Shown piece by piece: positions 7,366 through 13,780 of a DNA stretch of 13,780 nt. The notes under the pieces were generated by a model. The model searched no databases. It was not told the origin of the DNA and worked only from the letters and a program-made list of their open reading frames with translations. Origin of the DNA: Cyanobacteria bacterium UBA7753 (GTDB taxonomy: Bacteria > Cyanobacteriota > Vampirovibrionia > Gastranaerophilales > Gastranaerophilaceae); the NCBI GenBank assembly GCA_002481545.1, contig DLEF01000018.1, positions 4,319-18,098 on the forward strand, written 5' to 3'. How positions within the stretch are numbered: position 1 is the first letter of the stretch; the number at the start of each line of letters is the position of its first letter. A program made the translations under genes and the position numbers.

Positions 7366-7469
7366 CTATGTTTACCACATAGCAAATCCGTTCAACTCAT
7401 CCGAAAACCCTTACTTATTCCCGAATACGGTTCGCTATTTATATTTCATACGGGTAATCAGCCTTACCC
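7366..7469 (-). promoter_or_regulatory. Structured leader of rpsL
   Basis: Between the presumed promoter and the rpsL start the minus strand can form two perfect short hairpins: GGGTAA (7452-7457) with TTACCC (7464-7469), and CTATGT (7366-7371) with ACATAG (7377-7382). GC-richer sequence between them, with repeated CGGAT words, may form more. Leaders of this kind on ribosomal operons often bind one of the encoded proteins to repress translation. I do not recognise a known leader family. Confidence 0.4.
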
Positions 7470-7472
7470 ATA

Positions 7473-7506
7473 ACTATATTCAAGTACAGACATGGGTTTG
7501 TGTCAA
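7473..7506 (-). promoter_or_regulatory. Candidate rpsL promoter
   Basis: The minus strand has a perfect TTGACA at 7501-7506 and TATAGT at 7473-7478. The spacing is 22 bases, wider than the usual 16-18, so either the true -10 is a poorer match closer in or this is not the promoter. It would give a leader of about 140 bases. Confidence 0.3.
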
Positions 7507-7539
7507 CATATATTAAGATATCTTAGCATTTCTGCCCGC

Positions 7540-7568
7540 CTGAAAAAAATATGTTAGTATATTATAAA
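7540..7568 (+). promoter_or_regulatory. Promoter of the large autotransporter gene
   Basis: CTGAAA (7540-7545) and TATAAA (7563-7568) are 17 bases apart. Transcription would start near 7575 and produce a leader of about 105 bases. It is divergent from the rpsL promoter. Confidence 0.55.
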
Positions 7569-7646
7569 ATAGTCCGTTTTATCCATGAAAGAGCATGGAT
7601 GATATTGAATAAGACTATTGAGATTTAGTATTAAGTACTACTAAAT
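7568..7646 (+). promoter_or_regulatory. Folded leader of the autotransporter gene
   Basis: Three nested or adjacent stems are visible. AATAGTC (7568-7574) pairs with GACTATT (7613-7619); inside it ATCCATG (7581-7587) pairs with CATGGAT (7594-7600). ATTTAGTA (7623-7630) then pairs with TACTAAAT (7639-7646), with an alternative partner TACTA at 7636-7640. The outer stem overlaps the likely transcript start, so it forms only if transcription begins by about 7568. I do not match it to a known riboswitch. Confidence 0.4.
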
Positions 7647-7680
7647 TTCGGGGAAACAATTAAGAGTTGCTAGGTTAAAA

Positions 7681-10600
7681 TTGAATAAATCAAAAGAGGG
7701 GAGAATTAATAAAATTTTTCGCACTCTGCTTGTTGCGCTGTTTTTCTGCGTAACAGGCGGAGCTTTTGTGCTTGCCGAAACTCTGCCCGAAATGAATCAA
7801 TCAACAGAACCTTTCAGAACCTACAACTTTATTAATAATGAGACTGTTACACTTGACTCCGATATGGGTGTGACAGGAGGCGGTGTGTTCACCGTGAACG
7901 GTATTGATAAAAACTCAAATACCATTGATTTCAACAACTATTCGGGATTTGTAATAACAAGAATACAAACAACTCTTAATCTTAATAATCTGACTATCAC
8001 TGGGGCAAAATCAACGGTTGGGGCGTTTTTATATAATGTTTCCTCCGATTCCCAAGTAACTCTTACAAATTTAAACATTACCTCAAACTCCGTCAACACG
8101 TCAGACAATGCCTATGGCGGAGCTATATATACATTTAACCCGATAACTCTTACAAATGTTTCCCTGCGTGGCAATTCCGCGACCACTACGGGTACTGATA
8201 CCGTGGCGCAGGGCGGAGCTATTTATGCCCGTGATTCCGTAAACATGATTGCCGACAGTGACAATGTCGTTATTGTCGATAATACAACTGCGGATTCTAA
8301 CGGCACCGACAACAATGCCATATATATGGCAAATTCAAACTCTACCTTAAATATTCAGGCTCGTAACAACGGACAGATGGATATTCAGGATAATATCAAC
8401 GGTGCTTCCGGCTACAGGGTTAATATCACGGGGGACGGAACGGGAACCGTTGGACTGAACGATTCCATCAGGAATGCAGGCGAAATTAATGTTTCAAATG
8501 TCAATGTTTCCATGGCAGATGGCGTGGTGAAAAATCATGAACTCAATAACCTTAACCTTGGCGACAACGTTAATTTCACGGTCGATGCCGATTTAGCGAA
8601 CCAAACAGCCGATACAATAACCGCTCAAAACGGAACGGGAACATTGTATCTGACAGGTCTGAATATTATATCTTCATCAACAGAGAATGAAGTCAAAATT
8701 CAGATTTTAAAAGATGCAGGGAATATTGTTCTCAACATTGATAATCTCTCTTCAAGTATTTATACCGAAGTTGAGGCTACAATGTACAATTCCTCTATCC
8801 TTGCGGATTCTTTAACTCTCGGTACAACCGATACCGCAAATGACAGTATTGTTATAACGGGACAAAAAGATGTTTTGTATGAAATGGTTCGCGACAATAA
8901 TCCTCTGCATACCATTAAGAATTTTATATTCAATACAAGTAACGAATATAATCTTACGAGAGATTTAGAGGAGTCCCCTCAGGAAACCATCTTAAATATA
9001 TATAATACCTCAACTGCAGAAAGCGGAGTAATCAACGCAAACGGACATTCCATGTTCAAATTGACAAACCCTGTTACAAGTGTGACGCTGAATGATATAA
9101 CTATCAAAAATGCTCATGCCGATACAAACGGTTCTGTCGTTTCCCTTTCAAATAATACGGCAACTTTTAATGCAACAAATTCAACTCTTACAAACAATAC
9201 CTCAGACGGAAACGGCGGTGCCATCTATGTAAACAGAGGAAGTGTCAATGTTGATACTTCAACCTTATCCCAAAACAGTGCAGGTGGCAGCGGTGGTGCT
9301 ATATACGTAAATAACGGAAATGTTTCCCTCCGTAATTCGGATATATCATCAAACTCTGCAACTGAAAACGGCGGGGCAATCAATGCTGCAAATAATTCTA
9401 CGGTAGAAATAACAAATTCAGGGATAAGAAACAATACATCGGGCGGAAACGGCGGAGCTATAAACGCTGCAAATAATTCTACCGTAAGCATTACAAATTC
9501 TAACATTGAGAACAACTCATCGACAGGAAACGGAGGTGCTATTAATTCGATGGGAGGCTCTGTCGTAGAAGTTACTAATACCGATATCAAGAATAACACT
9601 GCGAGCGGTCGGGGTGGTGCTATTTATACAAACGGTAATGTTGTCATTAACGCAAACCGTGCAACGACAACAATTGAAGGTAATACAGACAGCACGGGCA
9701 GTAATGCTATATATTCGGGTGCAGGCGGAAATGTTACCTTAAATGTAACGAACGGCGGACGTATAAACCTGAACGATAAAGTATCGGGTGATAAAGGCTA
9801 TAGCCTCAATGTTACGGGCTCTTCCAACGGAAATGTAAATGTTAACAATAATATTGAAAATGCAAATATAACCCAGAGCGGGGCAACCGTAAACCTCGCT
9901 CACGATAATTTATTATCGGGCAACTCTTATAACGCCAATGGCGGAACTCTTAATATGGTTAACGGAGAAGTCGGGAATACCGATTTTACCGATTTCTCGT
10001 CAAGCGGAAGAACTAATTTTAAAGCGGATGTTGATTTATCAAACAAACGAATGGACAGAATATCCTCCGCGTCTTATCACAATGTGACGGGAACGGTAAA
10101 CGTAAACAGAATGCACCTGTTGTCCGATGCAAAAGGTAGACAGACAAGAGTGTATTTTGCTGACAGTCCTCTAAGACACCATGTCACGACTCCGATAAAG
10201 ACCTTAGCATCAAGAGTTTACAGATATTTAGTTACGTACAGTCCGGAGGACGGGTATTTTGAATTTATGCGAGGTGACAGCAATGATTACAAGTCATTTG
10301 ATCAGTCGCTTCTCGCAGCTCCGGTAGCCCAACAGTTTGCATATATGAACCAATTGCAAAACTATCAGGCAGCAATGTATCACAATGATACTTATATGAG
10401 TTTACCTAAAAATGTCCGATTGAACAGTATAAGAAACGGTATATCATCGGAGGACTTCGACTCGACAACCGCAAGCCATCTTACCATACCTGAAGAAAGA
10501 AAAAGTATCTGGGTTAGACCTTACGCATCGTTTGAAAGTGTTCCTCTTAAACATGGTCCGAAAGTTTCCTCTATAAATTACGGTACACTTGCGGGCGGCG

Positions 10601-12399
10601 AAAGTGATATGATGCAACTCGGGCATGGTTTCACTCTTGTATACGGCGGATTTTTAAGTTACAACGGCAACTCTTATCATTACAGTAATGTTCATTCCAC
10701 TATGCAGGGTGCAACTCTCGGCGGTATCGTATATTTGTATAAAGGCAATTTCTTCAATACATTGACCGCAAATGTCGGCTGGATGATAAATGACAACGAT
10801 ACAGAGTATGGCTCTGACACAATGAATATCATTATGAGCGGTTTTGCCGATAAAATCGGATATAACATTGAAATTGCAAAAGGCAAAGTCATTATTCAGC
10901 CGTCATTAATGTTTGGATACACCTTCGTCCATACAGATGACTATACAACTTCAAACGGATTAAAAATTGACTCGGAACCGTTACATGCACTTCACTTTAT
11001 TCCGGGGATTAAAGTAATCGGGAACCTCGCAAACGGATGGCAGCCATATGCATGTATTAATATTGTGGCTAATTTCATCGATAAATCCAGAATAACCGTA
11101 AGTGATATTCAATTGCCTGAAATGTCGATTGATCCTTATGTTGAATACGGTATCGGTCTGCAGAAAAGATGGACTGATAAATATTCTGGCTTTGCTCAAG
11201 CGACGGTTAGAAACGGTGGCAGACGCGGTGCCGCACTGTTGTTCGGGTTCAGATGTATGCTTGGTAGATTGAAAACTACCGTAATAACAAAACATGAAGA
11301 TGCAAAACCTAAAAGAATTAAATTCAAAGAACGTAAGAAACCTGAAATAACGGTTGAACCTGTAAAGAAAAGAATTGCGACAAAACCGAAACAACCTCGT
11401 GTAAAACATCAAAAGGCGAAGGGCAAAAAATGGTTTGCGTTTAATTTCAAAAATATATTTAAACGCGAAAAGAAACAAGTATTATATCAATATAATACGG
11501 ATGTATCCGCTAAGGTCGTAACAGATGTATATAATGACGGTGTAATCATAAGAAGTTTGGACGGAATGAAATCCGAAAAAATGTCTGTTTATGCTGATAA
11601 CGGGCATGCTAATCCTGCTGATAATAAAGGTACTATTAAGGCAGAAAAGGATGTAAAGGTACAACAAACTGTCAAAACGGTTAAGACCGTAAAACCTGTC
11701 GAAAAACAAACGACAAAATCGAAAACGACTGTTCAAAAAACTGCAAAACAGAATGTAAAACCGTCTGTTAAAACAGAAACTAAGAAAACTGTTGAACAAA
11801 AAACGGTTAAAAAATCTGCTGTTCAGAAAACGAAAACCGACAATAAATCTCAGGTTAAAACGGTTTCTCCAAAACCTCAACCTAAAAAAGAGGTTAAAAC
11901 ACAAAAGACAGAACAAATAAAACAGACGCCTAAACAGGAAGTCAAAAAACCTGTAGAAAAGACGGTTACGCCAAAAGTGCAGCCGAAGACTTCCGTTAAA
12001 CCTGTTAAGTCCGAGCCTGTAAAAGCTGCTCCAAAACAAGAGGTTAAGAAACCTGTTGTTAAAACAGTTGCTCCAAAGGTACAAGAGAAACCGCAGGTTA
12101 AGGCAGATACAATGAAACCACAACAGAAAGTTGAGGTTAAAAAGCCTGTAGTAAAACAAGAACAGAAAAAGGCTGTTCAACCTAAAGTTCAGACACAAAA
12201 ACAAAATGTTCCAAATGTACAGACGGTAAAGCCTAATCCTGTTGCTGTTCAAAAGTTTGAACCTAATACCGACGGCATAAAGCCTTATACAAAAATGATT
12301 GAAGGCAATGAATCAAGAACTCAAAGAATGTTGAAGAAACAAACGAAACCTAATGAGTTTGATGATTTCAACCTTGAAATCATTGATATAAAATTTTAA
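7681..12399 (+). CDS. Pmp-like autotransporter with long Lys/Pro-rich tail
   Basis: The start is TTG 7681, the first start codon after an in-frame stop at 7642, with only a weak AGG before it. Residues 1-32 form a signal peptide (TLLVALFFCVTGGAFVLA, then ETLPE). Residues about 40-840 are an Asn/Thr/Ser-rich beta-helix passenger. GGAI motifs stand at 146 and 178 and in a tight array at 512, 538, 564, 591, 618 and 645 (26-27 residues apart), as in chlamydial Pmp adhesins. A linker (about 871-940) leads to an autotransporter-like barrel at about 941-1196, opening with SIWVRPYASFE and ending near ALLFGFRCML. Such proteins normally stop there. This one continues with a basic linker (NIFKREKK), a short folded-looking piece (about 1278-1320), and a Lys/Pro/Val/Gln-rich region with EVKKPV at 1420, 1454 and 1485, ending NLEIIDIKF. 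The likely role is an outer-membrane adhesin; the tail's role is unknown. Confidence 0.85.
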   Translation: MNKSKEGRINKIFRTLLVALFFCVTGGAFVLAETLPEMNQSTEPFRTYNFINNETVTLDSDMGVTGGGVFTVNGIDKNSNTIDFNNYSGFVITRIQTTLNLNNLTITGAKSTVGAFLYNVSSDSQVTLTNLNITSNSVNTSDNAYGGAIYTFNPITLTNVSLRGNSATTTGTDTVAQGGAIYARDSVNMIADSDNVVIVDNTTADSNGTDNNAIYMANSNSTLNIQARNNGQMDIQDNINGASGYRVNITGDGTGTVGLNDSIRNAGEINVSNVNVSMADGVVKNHELNNLNLGDNVNFTVDADLANQTADTITAQNGTGTLYLTGLNIISSSTENEVKIQILKDAGNIVLNIDNLSSSIYTEVEATMYNSSILADSLTLGTTDTANDSIVITGQKDVLYEMVRDNNPLHTIKNFIFNTSNEYNLTRDLEESPQETILNIYNTSTAESGVINANGHSMFKLTNPVTSVTLNDITIKNAHADTNGSVVSLSNNTATFNATNSTLTNNTSDGNGGAIYVNRGSVNVDTSTLSQNSAGGSGGAIYVNNGNVSLRNSDISSNSATENGGAINAANNSTVEITNSGIRNNTSGGNGGAINAANNSTVSITNSNIENNSSTGNGGAINSMGGSVVEVTNTDIKNNTASGRGGAIYTNGNVVINANRATTTIEGNTDSTGSNAIYSGAGGNVTLNVTNGGRINLNDKVSGDKGYSLNVTGSSNGNVNVNNNIENANITQSGATVNLAHDNLLSGNSYNANGGTLNMVNGEVGNTDFTDFSSSGRTNFKADVDLSNKRMDRISSASYHNVTGTVNVNRMHLLSDAKGRQTRVYFADSPLRHHVTTPIKTLASRVYRYLVTYSPEDGYFEFMRGDSNDYKSFDQSLLAAPVAQQFAYMNQLQNYQAAMYHNDTYMSLPKNVRLNSIRNGISSEDFDSTTASHLTIPEERKSIWVRPYASFESVPLKHGPKVSSINYGTLAGGESDMMQLGHGFTLVYGGFLSYNGNSYHYSNVHSTMQGATLGGIVYLYKGNFFNTLTANVGWMINDNDTEYGSDTMNIIMSGFADKIGYNIEIAKGKVIIQPSLMFGYTFVHTDDYTTSNGLKIDSEPLHALHFIPGIKVIGNLANGWQPYACINIVANFIDKSRITVSDIQLPEMSIDPYVEYGIGLQKRWTDKYSGFAQATVRNGGRRGAALLFGFRCMLGRLKTTVITKHEDAKPKRIKFKERKKPEITVEPVKKRIATKPKQPRVKHQKAKGKKWFAFNFKNIFKREKKQVLYQYNTDVSAKVVTDVYNDGVIIRSLDGMKSEKMSVYADNGHANPADNKGTIKAEKDVKVQQTVKTVKTVKPVEKQTTKSKTTVQKTAKQNVKPSVKTETKKTVEQKTVKKSAVQKTKTDNKSQVKTVSPKPQPKKEVKTQKTEQIKQTPKQEVKKPVEKTVTPKVQPKTSVKPVKSEPVKAAPKQEVKKPVVKTVAPKVQEKPQVKADTMKPQQKVEVKKPVVKQEQKKAVQPKVQTQKQNVPNVQTVKPNPVAVQKFEPNTDGIKPYTKMIEGNESRTQRMLKKQTKPNEFDDFNLEIIDIKF
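9214..9624 (+). repeat. Tandem 78-81 base repeats coding GGA[I] beta-helix turns
   Basis: Six in-frame units start at 9214, 9292, 9370, 9451, 9532 and 9613, each coding GGA[I] followed by an Asn/Ser-rich strand. Units at 9370-9450 and 9451-9531 share long near-identical words such as AATAATTCTAC, showing recent duplication. They are coding repeats with no spacers. Confidence 0.85.
11929..12150 (+). repeat. Degenerate repeats coding PKQEVKKPV-type units
   Basis: Related segments start at 11929 and 12031 (102 bases, 34 residues apart), and a shorter form lies around 12121-12150. They code PKQEVKKPV.KTV.PKVQ and variants in the tail of the autotransporter. Confidence 0.7.
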
Positions 12400-12403
12400 C
12401 CTG

Positions 12404-12435
12404 CAACGTTTTACAAAGAAATTTGTAAAACGTTG
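12404..12435 (+). terminator. Long perfect hairpin after the autotransporter gene
   Basis: A 14-bp perfect stem (12404-12417 with 12422-12435) closes a GAAA loop, five bases after the stop. It is followed by TTTCCCCTTTT, a broken T run, so it may act as a terminator or as a 3' end block. Confidence 0.7.
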
Positions 12436-12446
12436 TTTCCCCTTTT

Positions 12447-12474
12447 AATCCCGAAAAATAATCGGGATTTTTTT
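12447..12474 (+). terminator. Second, rho-independent terminator
   Basis: AATCCCG (12447-12453) pairs with CGGGATT (12463-12469) and is followed by five more T. With the hairpin just upstream it makes a tandem terminator that separates the two secreted-protein genes. Confidence 0.85.
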
Positions 12475-12509
12475 ATCTATATTATTTATATGAATTTTTT
12501 AAAAAATTG

Positions 12510-12539
12510 TTGTTAAATCTGCTATTTATCTAATATAAT
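12510..12539 (+). promoter_or_regulatory. Promoter of the last gene
   Basis: TTGTTA (12510-12515) and a perfect TATAAT (12534-12539) are 18 bases apart, between the terminators and the next start. Transcription would begin about 20 bases before the ATG. Confidence 0.6.
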
Positions 12540-12564
12540 TATATATATAATAGGAATAATGAAT

Positions 12565-13780
12565 ATGGCATCAAACAATAACGTAAAAATAATCAGTTTA
12601 ATAGTTACCTTAATCATAATGCAAAGCATTGCAAAAGCTATGGATATAAACCTTAATTCATACTTTACCGAGTATGATTATGCAAATCTGCTTTCATATG
12701 ATTTTAGCGGAACGGACAACATTTTTGCCCCTACCGTAATGGATGTGCAGTTGTCTGATGATAATGCCGAAAACTATATATCCAAGGTCATCGGGGATGA
12801 TTTTTCCTTGGATATGGACTTGGATGCCAATTCTAAAAAACAATTAAAGCCGAAAGCTGCAATTATTCCAGGGTATTCCGTAAAATCGGATGATTCCCCA
12901 AAATTCGTTGAAAAGGTTATAAATCCGAAATTGAAAAAATATAACGACAGCTATCAATATGTTGATCCCAATTTCGATAACGTTGATATTGATATGGTTT
13001 CTGATGTAGAGGCTTATGTTAACAATGAAAAAACAAAAGTTGCTCAAGAGAAAAGCTCAACCCGTATAGGTTTCTTAAACAGGTTTAAACGTGATAAATC
13101 TAAAACTATTGCTATGAATAGCGAAAAACCGAGGAAAGAACACACAAAACATGTTAAACCTGTAAAGGCACAATCTGTTAAGATAGCAGAGGCTCCTAAG
13201 AGCGAAGAAAAAGTTGAAGTAAAACAAACTCCTGTAAAACATGTAAAACAGGAAAAACTTAAACCTGTCAAAATAGCTAAGGTAAAACCTGAAAAAGTTG
13301 TAAAAGAAAAGCCTGTTAAGGTAGCAAAAGTTAAACCTGTAAAGGTTGCCAAGGAAAAACCAATCAAGATAGCTAAGGCAGAAACTCCGAAAGTAGAAAA
13401 GGTTAAGACTGAAAAAATCGCGAAGGTTTCAACGCCGAAGGCTCCAAGAGTTAAGAAAGAAAGACCTGTTCGTATAGCGAAGGCTGAAACAGAACATGTT
13501 GAAAAAATTAAACCGGTTATGCCTGCGAAGGTAAAACCTGCTAAAGAAGAAAAAATAAAGATTGCTAAGGTACAAGAGCCTAAAGTCGAAAAAGTGAAGA
13601 CTGAAAAGGTCAAGGTAGCTAAGGTTAAACCTGTTAAAGTTGCCAAAGAAAAACCAATTAATGTAGCAAAGGCAGAAACTCCGAAAGTAGAAAAAGTGAA
13701 AACCGAGAAAATCGCAAAGGTTTTAACGCCAAAAGCTCCAAAAGTTAAGATAGAAAGACCTGTTCGTATAGCGAAAGCTG
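12565..13780 (+). CDS. Secreted Lys/Pro/Val-repeat protein (partial, runs off window)
   Basis: An ATG at 12559 is possible, but AGGA (12552-12555) is spaced correctly only for the ATG at 12565. The frame is open to the window edge (405 codons). A signal peptide (VKIISLIVTLIIMQSIAKA) is followed by an acidic region of about 130 residues rich in Asp, Asn and Tyr (DINLNSYFTEYDYANLLSYD at its start). From about residue 185 comes a very basic Lys/Pro/Val/Ala region in words such as KPVKVAK, AETPKVEK and ERPVRIAKA. A near-exact unit recurs with a 98-residue period. Just before it is GFLNRFKRDKSK, like NIFKREKK in the upstream autotransporter. No barrel, catalytic domain or TonB-type end is visible. 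It is probably periplasmic or on the cell surface; the basic repeats may bind an anionic polymer, which is inference. Confidence 0.8.
   Translation, partial: MASNNNVKIISLIVTLIIMQSIAKAMDINLNSYFTEYDYANLLSYDFSGTDNIFAPTVMDVQLSDDNAENYISKVIGDDFSLDMDLDANSKKQLKPKAAIIPGYSVKSDDSPKFVEKVINPKLKKYNDSYQYVDPNFDNVDIDMVSDVEAYVNNEKTKVAQEKSSTRIGFLNRFKRDKSKTIAMNSEKPRKEHTKHVKPVKAQSVKIAEAPKSEEKVEVKQTPVKHVKQEKLKPVKIAKVKPEKVVKEKPVKVAKVKPVKVAKEKPIKIAKAETPKVEKVKTEKIAKVSTPKAPRVKKERPVRIAKAETEHVEKIKPVMPAKVKPAKEEKIKIAKVQEPKVEKVKTEKVKVAKVKPVKVAKEKPINVAKAETPKVEKVKTEKIAKVLTPKAPKVKIERPVRIAKA
13318..13779 (+). repeat. 294-base direct repeat coding Lys/Pro-rich units
   Basis: The segment 13318-13485 recurs at 13612-13779, 294 bases (98 codons) later and in frame. 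By eye, 51 of 56 coded residues are identical. The rest of the first period (13486-13611) holds shorter related words (PKVEKVKTEK). The second copy is cut by the window edge. Confidence 0.85.

Noticed and set aside
9225..9599. Minus-strand open frame of 124 codons
   Set aside because: It is the mirror of the coding repeats in the autotransporter passenger; the regular repeats keep the opposite frame open.
9214..9624. CRISPR-like spaced repeats
   Set aside because: Units are contiguous, in frame and coding, with no unique spacers.
11482..12252. Minus-strand open frame of 256 codons rich in Phe, Leu, Arg and Asn
   Set aside because: It is antisense to the Lys/Pro tail; the composition follows from reading AAA, AAG and GTT codons backward, and there is no credible ribosome binding site.
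13044..13646. Minus-strand open frame of 200 codons rich in Thr, Phe and Leu
   Set aside because: It is antisense to the Lys/Pro repeat gene, which has a signal peptide, a promoter and a ribosome binding site on the + strand.
12565..13780. Histone H1-like or TonB-like protein, from the Lys/Pro/Ala repeats
   Set aside because: A signal peptide and a long acidic first half argue against a nucleoid protein. TonB would need an uncleaved membrane anchor and a folded C-terminal domain, neither of which is seen in the available part.

Overview
The window reads as chromosomal DNA of a low-GC bacterium with a Gram-negative type envelope. Two large secreted or outer-membrane proteins carry clear signal peptides, and one of them has an autotransporter-like beta-barrel. 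Core genes (pnp, rpsG, rpsL) use the standard code with good Shine-Dalgarno sites. The mix of AT-rich core genes, Asn-rich small proteins and Pmp-like autotransporters makes me think of gut Vampirovibrionia (Melainabacteria, Gastranaerophilales). That placement is an inference from style and was not tested.

Layout. Positions 1-2450 are a very AT-rich block on the + strand: a promoter, a secreted TPR-repeat protein broken by an apparent one-base frameshift at about 1433, and a translationally coupled small protein with a HhH-GPD (DNA glycosylase-like) motif. A strong bidirectional hairpin terminator at 2472-2502 separates this block from pnp (polynucleotide phosphorylase, - strand, 2532-4691), whose leader has a hairpin next to the ribosome binding site. 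Next come a small unknown gene (4942-5121, -), divergent from a HEAT-like protein gene (5271-5993, +), and an Asn-rich small protein gene (6029-6382, -). The rpsL-rpsG ribosomal operon (7326 down to 6476, -) ends at its own terminator, with no fusA or tuf behind it.

The 354-bp intergenic region 7327-7680 is divergent. It holds a structured rpsL leader on one strand and, on the other, a promoter and a folded leader for the largest gene, a 1572-residue protein (7681-12399, +). That protein has a signal peptide, a Pmp-like GGA[I] beta-helix passenger and a beta-barrel. Unusually, about 376 more residues of Lys/Pro/Val/Gln-rich sequence follow the barrel, where an autotransporter would normally end. 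Two hairpins close the gene. A second secreted protein, also built of long Lys/Pro/Val repeats, starts at 12565 under its own promoter and runs off the window.

The most interesting feature is this pair: an autotransporter with a basic, repetitive tail beyond its barrel, followed by a separate secreted protein made mostly of a similar basic repeat. I infer that both tails lie in the periplasm or at the cell surface and bind or span an anionic polymer such as peptidoglycan, but nothing in the sequence proves a function.
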